Assembly (NCBI RefSeq): GCF_023715655.1
Contig: NZ_JAMBON010000001.1
Coordinates: forward strand, 186,001 to 250,000
Reading direction: 5' to 3'
Origin: Oceanobacillus luteolus
GTDB taxonomy: Bacteria; Bacillota; Bacilli; Bacillales; Amphibacillaceae
DNA: 64,000 bases
Positions 8,931 through 18,306 of the stretch are shown piece by piece. The position numbers were made by a program, and so were the translations under genes. The notes under the pieces are model-generated. The model was not told the DNA's origin. It ran no database searches and worked only from the letters and a program-made list of their open reading frames with translations. Each line of letters opens with the position of its first letter. Position 1 is the first letter of the stretch.

Positions 8931-9740
8931 TTGCGAACAAAAAAGATTAGTTTATTAATCATCTTTAGTTTATTCCTGTTACTCTTTATTAACGATGACA
9001 ATCAGGAAATAAAAGCGTTTAGTCCCCAAGTAATTCAACATGGGGCGGTTGGTGATGATGTAATTGAACTTCAAGCTAGGTTACAATATTTAGGATTTTA
9101 TAACGGAAATATTGACGGCGTGTTTGGCTGGGGTACGTATTGGGCACTTAGAAACTTCCAATATGAATTTGGGATGGAGATTGATGGATTAGCAGGTGAA
9201 GAAACTAAAAACAAACTGGTCCAAGCGAGTGAGTATGATGAAGCGTATGTAAAAGAACAAATTAAACAAGGTAACCGGTTTACGCATTATGGCGGAACTA
9301 ATAAACAGTCAGACACTGGAAATCAACAGAACCAGGAAGCCCAACAAACAGATAATACAACTGCGGTAAATGTACCTCAAGGATTTTCACAGAATGATAT
9401 TCAGTTGATGGCTAACGCAGTCTATGGGGAGGCAAGAGGTGAACCATATGAAGGACAAGTGGCAGTGGCTGCTGTTATCTTGAATAGAGTGGCTAGCCCG
9501 AGCTTTCCTGATACAGTATCAGGGGTTATTTTTGAACCAAGGGCATTTACTGCTGTAGCAGATGGACAAATTTGGTTAACTCCAAATGAAACAGCCAAAG
9601 AAGCAGTTCTCGATGCGATTAATGGTTGGGATCCTTCGTCGAATGCGTTGTACTACTTTAATCCAGATACCGCAACTTCACCTTGGATATGGACCAGACC
9701 TCAAATTAAGCAAATCGGTAAACATATCTTTTGTAAATAG
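8931..9740 (+). CDS. sleB: Spore cortex-lytic enzyme SleB
   Basis: A 269-residue germination enzyme. An N-terminal signal peptide (about residues 1-28) is followed by a peptidoglycan-binding domain (about 35-100, with GDDVIELQARLQYLGFYNG), a Q/N-rich linker, and a C-terminal hydrolase domain with AVYGEARGE holding the predicted catalytic glutamate. SleB is a lytic transglycosylase acting on muramic-lactam-containing cortex peptidoglycan. TTG 8931 was chosen because GAGGAGGG precedes it and the signal peptide then starts correctly. ypeB follows 15 bases later, the usual sleB-ypeB pair. It is expected to be expressed in the forespore. Confidence 0.92.
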   Translation: MRTKKISLLIIFSLFLLLFINDDNQEIKAFSPQVIQHGAVGDDVIELQARLQYLGFYNGNIDGVFGWGTYWALRNFQYEFGMEIDGLAGEETKNKLVQASEYDEAYVKEQIKQGNRFTHYGGTNKQSDTGNQQNQEAQQTDNTTAVNVPQGFSQNDIQLMANAVYGEARGEPYEGQVAVAAVILNRVASPSFPDTVSGVIFEPRAFTAVADGQIWLTPNETAKEAVLDAINGWDPSSNALYYFNPDTATSPWIWTRPQIKQIGKHIFCK

Positions 9741-9755
9741 GAAGGCGTGAATAGT

Positions 9756-11099
9756 ATGATTCGTTGGATTACCATTGGTGCTTTAACTTTAGGTTTAATT
9801 GGAACAGCAGTTTGGGGATACCAAGAACATCAAGAGAAGAATGCGATCTTAATACAAGCAGAGAATAGCTATCAAAAATCCTTTCATGAACTTACTTATT
9901 ATATGGATTTATTGAATGATGAAATCGGGACAGTACTCGCAATGAATTCACATGAACGGCTGTCGCCTCAATTCGTTGATATTTGGCGAATTGCTTCAGA
10001 AGCTAATACAAATGTTTCTCAGTTGCCTCTTGGTCTGTTGCCTTTTAATAAGACAGAGGAGTTTCTATCGGATATCGGTGATTTCACTTATAGAACAGCA
10101 ATCCGCAATCTAGATGACGATCCATTGACATCAGAGGAGACAAAGGTGTTAGAGGATTTATATGTGCAAGCAAAGGAAATTAAGGACGAATTAAGACATG
10201 TGCAACATATGGCGCTTGAAAATAATTTACGCTGGATGGATGTTCAACTAGCCTTGGTGAATAATGACCAATCTGACAATACAATCATTGATGGTTTTAA
10301 AACCGTTGAAAAACAAGTGGAAGGCTATACTGAGGCGAATAGCCAATCTGGTTTAATCGGTGTAAGTACAAAACCGCAAAATCATATTGAAGATTTGCCT
10401 GGAGAAAAGCTAACCGAAAAAGAAGTACAAGACTTGGGGCGAACAGTTTTAGGTGTTGATCAGAGTGAAGAAATGGATGTTACCTCTTCAGGAGATGGAG
10501 CAGATATACCTTTTTATACCGTTTCCTATCATGATGATGATAAAAGGGCATATATGGATGTGACACAAAAGGGAGGATACCCGCTAACCATATTAATTGA
10601 GCGCCCGATTGGGGAGAAAAAATTAAGTTTGCATGATGGAGCAGAAAAAGCTGAGGAATATTTGGAACAAATGAATATTGAAAATATGGAATTATATCAA
10701 AGCATGGAATTGGATAAAGTCGGAATGTATTCTTTCCTGTATAACCAGGATGGAATCCGTGTGTACTCTGATTCGGTGGAAGTAAAAGTTGCTTTGGACA
10801 ATGGAGATATTCTCGGTTTAACTGCAGAAAACTATTATAGTAACCATCATAAACGAGAAATAGCTGAACCTACGCTTAGTGAAGAAGATGCCTTAGAGTA
10901 TGTTAATCCGAATATAAAAATTGAAGAGGCAGACCTTGCGATAATCACTAATGACCTTGATGAAGAAGTTTTAGTGTACGAATTCCTAGGTACATTGAAT
11001 AATGAAACGTATCGTATTTTCATCAATGCAGAAGATGGAACGGAAGAAATGGTTGAAAAACTAGGAGGCAAGGAATTAAAATATTCTCTTGATTTTTAG
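9756..11099 (+). CDS. ypeB: Germination protein YpeB
   Basis: A 447-residue protein with one N-terminal membrane segment (about residues 3-20) followed by WGYQEHQEKNAI, characteristic of YpeB, and a C-terminal half built from PepSY-type repeats. YpeB is required for correct placement and stability of SleB in the spore, and the two proteins depend on one another. ATG 9756 is preferred over GTG 9747 because AGGAAGG lies at a proper distance from the former and nearly touches the latter. Both genes presumably form one sporulation operon. Confidence 0.92.
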   Translation: MIRWITIGALTLGLIGTAVWGYQEHQEKNAILIQAENSYQKSFHELTYYMDLLNDEIGTVLAMNSHERLSPQFVDIWRIASEANTNVSQLPLGLLPFNKTEEFLSDIGDFTYRTAIRNLDDDPLTSEETKVLEDLYVQAKEIKDELRHVQHMALENNLRWMDVQLALVNNDQSDNTIIDGFKTVEKQVEGYTEANSQSGLIGVSTKPQNHIEDLPGEKLTEKEVQDLGRTVLGVDQSEEMDVTSSGDGADIPFYTVSYHDDDKRAYMDVTQKGGYPLTILIERPIGEKKLSLHDGAEKAEEYLEQMNIENMELYQSMELDKVGMYSFLYNQDGIRVYSDSVEVKVALDNGDILGLTAENYYSNHHKREIAEPTLSEEDALEYVNPNIKIEEADLAIITNDLDEEVLVYEFLGTLNNETYRIFINAEDGTEEMVEKLGGKELKYSLDF

Positions 11100-11124
11100 G
11101 GGTAGGCTAAAGCCTTCCCCTTTT
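11099..11124 (+). terminator. Probable terminator of ypeB
   Basis: GGGGTAGGC / GCCTTCCCC with one mismatch and a 4-base loop, followed by TTTT; it begins on the last base of the ypeB stop codon. Confidence 0.65.
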
Positions 11125-11190
11125 CAAATAAATCTGTAATAATAAATATATAATAATTTGAATAATTGAGAGAAGAATTGAGGTAACAAG

Positions 11191-11859
11191 ATGAAGGGGA
11201 TTTCCATCAAAGTTGGAACAAAGGTCAGTTTGATATTAAATGAACCAGGGAAGAGTAAGGAAGAATACTACAGTAAAATAATCGATATGAAAGAAAACTA
11301 TATTATTTTGGACAATCCGGTTCATAAGGCTACAAGGAAAACTATATATTTTCCCGTCGGTACATCTTTTAACTTAAGTTTTGTAGGAGACGACCAAGCA
11401 GTATATGAGTTTTCCACTAAAATTGCTGCCAGGCTAAAATTAAAATTTCCTGCCTTAGCGGTTCCTATGCCTAAATTAGAAGATCTACATAGGATTCAAC
11501 GTAGGGAGTTTGTGCGGGTAGATGCAATTGTAGATGTCGCTGTTCACCGGAAAGATAAATACAATCGAGCATTTACTACAGTTACATCAGATATTAGTGG
11601 TGGCGGCTTATCACTTATCTTACCTAAAAAAGAATCCCTTGAAATGGATGAAGTCGTTGATATCTGGCTGAGTCTTGGTTTCATATCTGGGACATATCAT
11701 TATATACATACAAGTGCTAAAGTAGTGTTTATCCAATCAAAAGACGGTATTCGTTCAGCTTCCGTTAAGTTCGAATCTATAAAAACACAAGAGCAACAGT
11801 TAATTGTCAGTTATTGTTTTGAAAAACAGAGGGAAATGAGAAAAAAAGAATATTCTTAA
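11191..11859 (+). CDS. ypfA: PilZ-domain c-di-GMP receptor (YpfA / DgrA / MotI)
   Basis: A 222-residue cytoplasmic protein with an N-terminal YcgR-like domain (about residues 1-95) and a C-terminal PilZ domain. The c-di-GMP-binding residues are visible: the RxxxR motif in QRREFVRV (about 107-114) and D-x-S-x-x-G in DISGGG (about 138). In B. subtilis YpfA (DgrA, MotI) binds c-di-GMP and inhibits flagellar rotation by acting on the stator MotA. The position between ypeB and cmk matches B. subtilis, but the small ypfB that separates ypfA and cmk there is not seen here. Confidence 0.88.
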   Translation: MKGISIKVGTKVSLILNEPGKSKEEYYSKIIDMKENYIILDNPVHKATRKTIYFPVGTSFNLSFVGDDQAVYEFSTKIAARLKLKFPALAVPMPKLEDLHRIQRREFVRVDAIVDVAVHRKDKYNRAFTTVTSDISGGGLSLILPKKESLEMDEVVDIWLSLGFISGTYHYIHTSAKVVFIQSKDGIRSASVKFESIKTQEQQLIVSYCFEKQREMRKKEYS

Positions 11860-11977
11860 GGAGAGAATTCTAGACCTTACAATTTAAATTATGCTATGAT
11901 GAATAGTAGATAAGTTTAATAATTGCTTGATCATGTGGTAGGTAAGATGCATGGTCGGAGAGGACGGCAGGTTGTAC

Positions 11978-12664
11978 ATGCAGGAACATAATACAGCAAT
12001 TGCAATCGACGGGCCAGCAGCAGCTGGAAAGAGTACCGTCGCAAAAATTGTAGCTGAAAAATTAAAATATATTTATGTGGATACAGGAGCGATGTATAGA
12101 GCCCTCACATTAAAGGTACTGAATCTGGATATAGACCCTTCAGATGAAGAAGCAGTGTTGGAAGTGCTTTTGGAAACCGATATTGAACTGACCAATGAAT
12201 CAAACGGGCAGCGGGTTCTTTTAGACGGGCAGGATGTCACAAATGAAATACGTCATCAACCTGTATCTGCAAATGTATCATACATAGCTAAACTCCCTAC
12301 TGTACGAAAAGAAATGTTGAAAAGACAGCAGGAATTGGCTAAAGACCGTGGAGTAGTTATGGACGGTCGGGACATAGGCACCCACGTACTTCCCAACGCT
12401 GCAGTTAAAATTTTTCTTGTGGCTTCGGTGGAAGAAAGGGCAAAAAGACGTCATGAAGAAAACATGGCAAAAGGCATCCCGTCAGAACTAGACCAACTGA
12501 AAAAGGAAATTCAACAAAGAGATGAAATTGACTCTAATCGTGAAATCGCTCCATTAACAAAGGCTGAGGATGCAATTGAAGTAGACACTACTTCTTTATC
12601 TATAGAAGAAGTTGTCGATCGTATTTTACTCGAAGTAGAGAAGTACAAAACTACACAATTGTAG
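11978..12664 (+). CDS. cmk: Cytidylate kinase
   Basis: A 228-residue CMP/dCMP kinase, making CDP/dCDP from CMP/dCMP with ATP. The P-loop GPAAAGKST lies at about residues 11-19, followed by the [10 protein letters not shown] nucleotide-binding segment and the [11 protein letters not shown] motif near residue 128. ATG 11978 was chosen because it puts the P-loop at the usual distance from the start and GGCAGG lies upstream; ATG 11951 would add nine residues not found in the family. It precedes the S1-domain protein gene, as in many Bacilli. Confidence 0.92.
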   Translation: MQEHNTAIAIDGPAAAGKSTVAKIVAEKLKYIYVDTGAMYRALTLKVLNLDIDPSDEEAVLEVLLETDIELTNESNGQRVLLDGQDVTNEIRHQPVSANVSYIAKLPTVRKEMLKRQQELAKDRGVVMDGRDIGTHVLPNAAVKIFLVASVEERAKRRHEENMAKGIPSELDQLKKEIQQRDEIDSNREIAPLTKAEDAIEVDTTSLSIEEVVDRILLEVEKYKTTQL

Positions 12665-12753
12665 AAGACTTTACTTGACAAAAAAATGTAATTATTAGAA
12701 GTTATAAAAAGAATCATTTATAATCGTATGATGTCAATAGGAGGGCTAAGGAT

Positions 12754-13884
12754 ATGAGTAACGAATTTAACGAAATACCAGAACTAAACGTAGGGGATAC
12801 GGTAACGGGGACGATTGTTAAGGTAGAGGAAAAACAAGTTCTCGTTGATATCGGTTATAAAACAGAAGGGATTGTTCCGATAAGTGAACTTTCCAGTCTG
12901 CATGTTGAGCTTCCAAGTGATGTTGTAAGCGAAGGAGATACTATTACACTGCAAGTGAAAAAAGTTACGGATGACGAAGTTGTGTTATCTAAAAAAGCAG
13001 TAGATGCTGAAAAAGCATGGGCAGATCTACAAGAGAAATTTGACAATAAAGAAGTCTTTGAAACTGTCGTTAAAGAAGTAGTTAAAGGTGGACTTGTTGT
13101 CGATGTCGGTGTGAGAGGATTTATCCCTGCATCACTTGTAGAAACATATTATGTAGAAGATTTCAGTGACTATAACGGAAAGACTCTTGAGGTCATCGTT
13201 GAAGAACTGGATAGCAGCCAAAACCGTGTGATTTTATCACACCGTGCAGTAGTGGAAAGAGAAGCTGAAGCGAACAAAAAAAATCTGTTGGAATCGCTCG
13301 AAGAAGGTCAAGTAATTGAAGGGACTGTACAACGCTTAACAAGTTTTGGTGCATTTGTTGATATTGGTGGTATAGATGGTTTAGTCCATATCTCGCAACT
13401 AGCCCACCATCATGTTGAAAAAGCATCAGATGTTGTTTCAGAAGGAGATAAAATCAAAGTAGAGATTTTATCCGTTGATCGTGACAGCGAAAGAATTTCT
13501 CTATCCCATAAGGCGACACTTCCAGGACCATGGACAAATATCGGTGAAAAGGTTGCGCAAGGTGATGTACTTGAAGGTACAGTAAAACGACTGGTGAGCT
13601 TTGGTGCATTTGTTGAATTGTTCCCGGGAGTAGAGGGACTAGTGCATATTTCACAAATAGCTAACCGTCATATTGGTACCCCTCAGGAAGTTCTTGAAGT
13701 CGACCAAAAAGTCAATGTAAAAGTACTTGATGTAAACGAAGAAGAAGAACGTATATCACTGAGTATCAAAGAACTTGAGCAACAACAGCAACAAGAAGAA
13801 GTAAAAAATTATGAAAAAGATGATGATCATTCCGGTTTTCAATTGGGAGACGTGATTGGTGATCAACTGGATAAATATAAATAA
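12754..13884 (+). CDS. ypfD: S1 RNA-binding domain protein (ribosomal protein S1 homolog YpfD)
   Basis: A 376-residue protein with four S1 repeats at roughly residues 14-82, 100-168, 187-256 and 272-341; the third and fourth carry the best conserved GxVxxxxxFGAFV pattern. Firmicute forms have four domains instead of the six of E. coli S1 and are not tightly ribosome-bound, so a role in translation is likely but not firmly established. The C-terminus is a short acidic/glutamine-rich tail. The start has AGGAGGGC nine bases upstream of ATG 12754. Confidence 0.9.
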   Translation: MSNEFNEIPELNVGDTVTGTIVKVEEKQVLVDIGYKTEGIVPISELSSLHVELPSDVVSEGDTITLQVKKVTDDEVVLSKKAVDAEKAWADLQEKFDNKEVFETVVKEVVKGGLVVDVGVRGFIPASLVETYYVEDFSDYNGKTLEVIVEELDSSQNRVILSHRAVVEREAEANKKNLLESLEEGQVIEGTVQRLTSFGAFVDIGGIDGLVHISQLAHHHVEKASDVVSEGDKIKVEILSVDRDSERISLSHKATLPGPWTNIGEKVAQGDVLEGTVKRLVSFGAFVELFPGVEGLVHISQIANRHIGTPQEVLEVDQKVNVKVLDVNEEEERISLSIKELEQQQQQEEVKNYEKDDDHSGFQLGDVIGDQLDKYK

Positions 13885-13892
13885 AAAGAATT

Positions 13893-13926
13893 AAAAGCTT
13901 TCCCTATAGGGAAAGCTTTTTTTTGT
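13893..13926 (+). terminator. Terminator of ypfD
   Basis: AAAAGCTTTCCC / GGGAAAGCTTTT around a TATA loop, followed by a T-run; a near-perfect stem. Confidence 0.9.
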
Positions 13927-14008
13927 GTTTACTATATGAGTTAATCCGGATATCATTTCGTATAACAAGCTCACTTTTTTGGAACAATGATGACAAAGGA
14001 GTGAGAAT

Positions 14009-14902
14009 ATGAATGAGTATACATATGCTATTGTGTTTGGAATAGCGGTAGGTACTCTATCGCGTATTTTAATGTTGAAAACGGATTACAGACAATATCC
14101 AACATACCTTCACGGTAAGATTATCCACGTCTCTTTAGGCTTTATCGCAGCAGCATTAGGTGCGATTGCAGTCCCTGCCTTACTTGAGCAAGAATATACA
14201 GCAGTAACATTGTTGACAGTGGCCGCAACACAGTTTCGTGACGTTAGAAATATGGAAAGAAACACATTGACTGAGATTGATCAATTTGAGCTTGTACCGA
14301 GAGGAAAGTCTTATATAGAAGGTATAGCGATTTCCTTTGAAAGCAGAAATTATTTATGTATTTTCACTGCTTTCATATCCGCATTATTATACATTCACTT
14401 TATTTTACCAATTGCTATTTTAGGCAGCATACTCTGTATATTAATAGCGATGAAATTGATGAGTGGAAGTACAATAAAGGATATAGCTGAGATTGTTCCG
14501 ATCCCTTTAAAGTTTGAAGGAGCAGGGCTTTACGTTGATAATATTTATATTATGAATATTGGGGTAGAAGAAAGAAGGGAAGAAATATTAAAGTACGGGA
14601 TGGGCTTTTTGATACTTCCGAAAAATAGGGACATCGTGCAAACGTTAGCTAATTTAGGGCAAAGACAAGCAATGCTTCATGATGTATCCGTTTCATTAGG
14701 TATCTTTCGTGATTCAGGAACTCCAGCTCTAACACCATTAATTAAAAGAGATCTGGTTGATGGCAGAGTAGGAATGTTTATTCTACCTCAAACTCGTGAT
14801 ATTGATTTAGCAATTAAAATAATCGGTTCTGTACCTGTGTTGGAGAGTGCGATAAGACTTCCATCTGAATCAAAACCTTATAATGGAAAGAGTGATGAAT
14901 AG
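14009..14902 (+). CDS. yphB: YIEGIA-family membrane protein (YphB-like)
   Basis: A 297-residue protein with about four hydrophobic segments in the N-terminal half (near residues 5-20, 38-58, 115-130 and 132-152) and a soluble C-terminal domain. The defining YIEGIA motif is at residues 102-107, before SFESRNYL. The family is known from spore-forming Firmicutes and its biochemical function is not established to my knowledge. The stop codon shares one base with the GTG start of the next gene, so the two are translated together. The B. subtilis gene at this place is yphB; that name is my recollection. Confidence 0.75.
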   Translation: MNEYTYAIVFGIAVGTLSRILMLKTDYRQYPTYLHGKIIHVSLGFIAAALGAIAVPALLEQEYTAVTLLTVAATQFRDVRNMERNTLTEIDQFELVPRGKSYIEGIAISFESRNYLCIFTAFISALLYIHFILPIAILGSILCILIAMKLMSGSTIKDIAEIVPIPLKFEGAGLYVDNIYIMNIGVEERREEILKYGMGFLILPKNRDIVQTLANLGQRQAMLHDVSVSLGIFRDSGTPALTPLIKRDLVDGRVGMFILPQTRDIDLAIKIIGSVPVLESAIRLPSESKPYNGKSDE

Positions 14903-15087
14903 TGGTAATTGAGAAAGCCATCCTCGCAGTTGTAACTACTAATAACACAAAAATTACTGGTGGAGCACCAATTTTTATTTGTGAATCCAAGAATGAATTG
15001 CAAACCATTTGTGCTAATCTTGAGGCGATAACAGATGGAATTGCCCATGCATTAAGTGAAGAGCTTTATATCGTCGTTAAACATTGA
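14902..15087 (+). CDS. Small partner of the YIEGIA protein (capping complex subunit)
   Basis: A 61-residue soluble protein starting at GTG 14902, which overlaps the stop of the YIEGIA gene by one base. Its sequence (IEKAILAVVTTN, then the GGAPIFICESKNE stretch) resembles the small family annotated as the capping complex subunit for YIEGIA. The one-base overlap and constant pairing suggest the two proteins form a complex; the sequence alone does not show what that complex does. Confidence 0.7.
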   Translation: MVIEKAILAVVTTNNTKITGGAPIFICESKNELQTICANLEAITDGIAHALSEELYIVVKH

Positions 15088-15100
15088 TATTGGTTTAAAA

Positions 15101-15129
15101 TTGTTTATATGGCTTGGTTTTGCTAGAAT
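15101..15129 (+). promoter_or_regulatory. Putative SigA promoter of der
   Basis: TTGTTT, a 17-bp spacer and TAGAAT with an extended -10 TG (TGCTAGAAT), 44 bases before the der start. Confidence 0.5.
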
Positions 15130-15172
15130 AATGAAGTAATGAAAAGTATGTTTGAGAAGGGAAGTTCCTTTC

Positions 15173-16483
15173 ATGAGAAAATCAGTAGTAGCAATAGTAG
15201 GTCGACCGAATGTCGGCAAATCAACAATCTTCAACCGTCTAGTGGGTGACAGAATTTCCATCGTTGAAGATATTCCTGGTGTTACTAGGGATCGGATATA
15301 CTCTAAAGCAGAGTGGTTAAATAATGAATTTAATCTTATTGATACAGGTGGAATTGAATCTGGTGATGAGCCATTACTTGTACAAATGCGAGAACAAGCC
15401 GAAATAGCCATCGATGAAGCGGATGTAATCATCTTCCTAGTTGATGGGAAAAGCGGGATCACTGCAGCAGATGAAGAGGTAGCCAAACTATTATTTAAAT
15501 CTAATAAACCTGTAGTATTGGGTGTAAATAAAATGGATAACCCAGAAATGAGAGAAACCATTTATGAATACTATTCTCTTGGCTTTGGTGAGCCATTCCC
15601 TGTATCGGGGGCACATGGACTTGGTTTAGGTGATCTGTTGGATAAAGTAGTCAGTTACTTTCCGGAACAGCAGGAACCTGAAGAAGACGATGAAACAATC
15701 TATTTCAGTTTAATTGGTCGTCCGAACGTAGGGAAATCCTCTTTAGTAAATGCCATGCTGAATGAAGAACGTGTAATCGTCAGTGATATCGCTGGTACTA
15801 CGAGAGACGCTGTAGACACAAGGTTCAGTCGAGAAGGGCAGGACTATGTAATTACGGACACCGCGGGAATGAGAAAACGTGGAAAGGTGTATGAAACGAC
15901 CGAAAAATATAGTGTGCTTCGTGCATTAAAAGCAATTGAACGTTCCGACGTTGTCCTTATTTTAATTGATGCAGAAACTGGAATCATGGAACAAGACAAA
16001 AAAATTGCAGGAATAGCTCATCAAGAAGGAAGAGCTATTGTCATTGTGGTCAATAAATGGGATACGGTTGAATCCAATGAAAAAGCAATGCGGGAATTTG
16101 AAGAACAAATTAGAGTGCATTTTCAGTTTCTTGAATACGCACCAATTGTGTTTCTATCCGCCAAAACTAAAAAGCGATTGCATACACTATTGCCTGTAAT
16201 CAATATGGCGAGTGAAAACCATGTAAAACGGATACCGACCAATCTATTAAATGACGTGATTATGGATGCGTTAGCTATCAATCCGACACCGACATATAAG
16301 GGAAGACGGTTGAAGGTATTGTATAGTACACAAGTTGCGGTAAAACCCCCATCTTTTGTGGTTTTTGTTAATGACCCGGAACTGATGCATTTTTCATATG
16401 AAAGATTTTTAGAAAATCAGATCAGGGAAGCGTTTGACTTTACTGGTACGCCAATCAAAATTTTCGTAAGGAAGCGACAGTAG
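15173..16483 (+). CDS. der: Ribosome-assembly GTPase Der (EngA)
   Basis: A 436-residue essential GTPase with two tandem G domains and a C-terminal KH-like domain. The first P-loop GRPNVGKST is at about residues 10-18 and the second, GRPNVGKSS, near 183; NKMD and NKWD are the G4 motifs. It acts in maturation of the 50S ribosomal subunit. ATG 15173 gives exactly the length of B. subtilis Der and has AAGGGAAG eight bases upstream; the GTG/ATG further upstream (15152) would add seven residues. gpsA follows after 19 bases. Confidence 0.95.
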   Translation: MRKSVVAIVGRPNVGKSTIFNRLVGDRISIVEDIPGVTRDRIYSKAEWLNNEFNLIDTGGIESGDEPLLVQMREQAEIAIDEADVIIFLVDGKSGITAADEEVAKLLFKSNKPVVLGVNKMDNPEMRETIYEYYSLGFGEPFPVSGAHGLGLGDLLDKVVSYFPEQQEPEEDDETIYFSLIGRPNVGKSSLVNAMLNEERVIVSDIAGTTRDAVDTRFSREGQDYVITDTAGMRKRGKVYETTEKYSVLRALKAIERSDVVLILIDAETGIMEQDKKIAGIAHQEGRAIVIVVNKWDTVESNEKAMREFEEQIRVHFQFLEYAPIVFLSAKTKKRLHTLLPVINMASENHVKRIPTNLLNDVIMDALAINPTPTYKGRRLKVLYSTQVAVKPPSFVVFVNDPELMHFSYERFLENQIREAFDFTGTPIKIFVRKRQ

Positions 16484-16502
16484 AGTTAAAGGAGGAATTA
16501 TC

Positions 16503-17537
16503 TTGAAAAAGGTAGCAGTGTTAGGTGCAGGAAGCTGGGGAACAGCTTTAAGTATTGTATTAGCTGAAAACGGCCATGATGTCAGGTTATGGAGCCATAG
16601 GGCAGAACAGGCTGAGGAGATTAACAAAACAAAACGGAACGATCGATATCTGGATGTTACTCTACCTGATCAGATAACTGCATTTTACAATCTCAAAGAA
16701 GCTGTACAAGATGTGGAAGCGATTGTGATCGTCGTACCTGCAAAAGCAATACGTGAGGTAGCGCGATCATTGACAGGAATTATACCGGAACATGCAACAA
16801 TCATTCATGCTACAAAAGGTATTGAGCCGATTACTCTAATGCGTGTGTCTGAAATGATAGCTGAAGAGTTGCCTGAATATCCAGCAGATAATATTGTTGT
16901 ATTATCTGGGCCAAGCCACGCGGAAGAGGTTGCATTGAGACATCCGACAACGGTTACGGTAGCCGCTAAAAATGCAGATAAAAACAAGCACGCCCAAAAT
17001 CTCTTTAATAGTGATACGTTTAGGGTCTATACAAGTCAGGATGTATTGGGAATAGAATTGGGTGGAGCTTTAAAAAACATTATTGCACTTGGGGCTGGTA
17101 TTTCCGATGGTTTAGGATTCGGTGATAATGCAAAAGCTGCATTGATCACAAGAGGGCTTGCGGAAATTACACGACTTGGTACTTCTTTAGGTGCCAATCC
17201 TTTCAGTTTTCTAGGATTATCTGGTGTAGGTGACTTGATTGTAACGTGCACAAGTGTACACAGTCGAAATTGGCGTGCAGGAAACCTGTTGGGAAAAGGG
17301 CATGAATTGGAAGCTGTGCTGGAAGAAATGGGCATGGTAGTCGAAGGTGTCCGTACGGTAAAAGCTGCACAACAAATCGCTGAAAAACAAGATGTTGAAA
17401 TGCCCATTACAACGGGAATCTACCAAATTCTTTTTGAAGGTAAAAAACCTGAAGAGGTAGTCAATCAATTAATGAACCGAGACAAACGTGAAGAATTGGC
17501 AGAACTGGAGATATTGCTAAAAGAACATGATTCTTAA
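16503..17537 (+). CDS. gpsA: Glycerol-3-phosphate dehydrogenase (NAD(P)+)
   Basis: A 344-residue enzyme that reduces dihydroxyacetone phosphate to sn-glycerol 3-phosphate for phospholipid synthesis. The Rossmann motif GAGSWGTAL is at residues 7-15; ATKGIE, LSGPSHAEEVA and the active-site lysine segment GGALKNIIALGAG near residue 190 are all present. The TTG start at 16503 is preceded by AAAGGAGG. It is probably co-transcribed with der, as in B. subtilis. Confidence 0.95.
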   Translation: MKKVAVLGAGSWGTALSIVLAENGHDVRLWSHRAEQAEEINKTKRNDRYLDVTLPDQITAFYNLKEAVQDVEAIVIVVPAKAIREVARSLTGIIPEHATIIHATKGIEPITLMRVSEMIAEELPEYPADNIVVLSGPSHAEEVALRHPTTVTVAAKNADKNKHAQNLFNSDTFRVYTSQDVLGIELGGALKNIIALGAGISDGLGFGDNAKAALITRGLAEITRLGTSLGANPFSFLGLSGVGDLIVTCTSVHSRNWRAGNLLGKGHELEAVLEEMGMVVEGVRTVKAAQQIAEKQDVEMPITTGIYQILFEGKKPEEVVNQLMNRDKREELAELEILLKEHDS

Positions 17538-17600
17538 TTCACACGCATTTCCTTCGCTTGCATATAATATTTTGAAATTATGAATCAAGGAGGAAATGCG

Positions 17601-17861
17601 GTGAACAACTTTCAAAAAGGAATGTTCGATAAAATTCAACAAAACGCAAACATATCACCTGATGAAATATTTAAAGTAGCTGACTCGGTAAAGAATGCAG
17701 ATTTTTCCGATGAGCAAACAGTTCGTGATCTTATCCAACGTTTATCACGGATGGCAGGTAAGCCTGTCTCGAAGCAAAAAGAGGATAAGATTGTTGAGGC
17801 TATAGTTAAGAATAAAATGCCAATGGATTCTAAAGCCATGAATAAATTTTTCGATAATTAA
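17601..17861 (+). CDS. Stage VI sporulation protein F-like protein
   Basis: An 86-residue, highly charged, mostly helical protein resembling the SpoVIF family (segments MFDKIQQNANISPDEIF and RMAGKPVSKQKEDKI). In B. subtilis the family member SpoVIF assists late spore coat assembly. GTG 17601 was chosen because AAGGAGG lies eight bases before it; an ATG at 17580 precedes that binding site and is therefore unlikely. It stands between gpsA and yphE, a sporulation-rich neighbourhood leading to spoIVA. Confidence 0.75.
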   Translation: MNNFQKGMFDKIQQNANISPDEIFKVADSVKNADFSDEQTVRDLIQRLSRMAGKPVSKQKEDKIVEAIVKNKMPMDSKAMNKFFDN

Positions 17862-17961
17862 TGCGGTATTAGGCAGATGAGGATGCATAAGTCATAATTC
17901 TCGCATAGAATACATCGCACAAGCATTCATGGATAGAGTCTGCGTGGGTATTATCTAGTCA

Positions 17962-18004
17962 CCCGAGATGGAGTCAGCCCCCTCCGTCTCGGTTCTTTTT
18001 TTGC
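17962..18004 (+). terminator. Terminator after the SpoVIF-like gene
   Basis: CCGAGATGGAG / CTCCGTCTCGG with a GC-rich stem and a following TTCTTTTTTT. The 100 bases between the stop codon and this stem have no gene I can support. Confidence 0.8.
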
Positions 18005-18090
18005 ATCATTTTAATATAAGAATACTTCATGCTTATGATATAATATGGGATGGTTTCGGTAGATTTTACAAGTTAGAGGTGAATTATAAA

Positions 18091-18288
18091 ATGAGTATAT
18101 CTATGCTAAAAATGTACATTTCGTTTGTAGGAATGATTTTATTATTTATAGCATTAGGTCTAATCTGGTTAAGCAGAAAGAAATTAACAGGTTGGTTAGC
18201 AAATGTAATATCCCTTTTAGCATACTTCAGTTTAGTTTCAGGAGCTATTATCATTCTCTTTGTCGTCTTTACAGGACCTACAAGATAG
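18091..18288 (+). CDS. yphE: DUF2768 small membrane protein YphE
   Basis: A 65-residue protein consisting largely of two hydrophobic segments (about residues 8-27 and 35-58) joined by a basic WLSRKKLTGW loop. Size, two-helix hairpin and position next to yphF and spoIVA match YphE. Its function is unknown. The start ATG 18091 follows TTAGAGGTG. yphF begins 19 bases later, so the two are probably co-transcribed. Confidence 0.75.
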   Translation: MSISMLKMYISFVGMILLFIALGLIWLSRKKLTGWLANVISLLAYFSLVSGAIIILFVVFTGPTR

Positions 18289-18306
18289 TTATCAGGAGGT
18301 TAAGCA

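Noticed and set aside
15052-15561. 169-codon open frame on the minus strand
   Set aside because: Antisense to der; Ser/Thr-rich translation without a binding site, a shadow of conserved GTPase codons.
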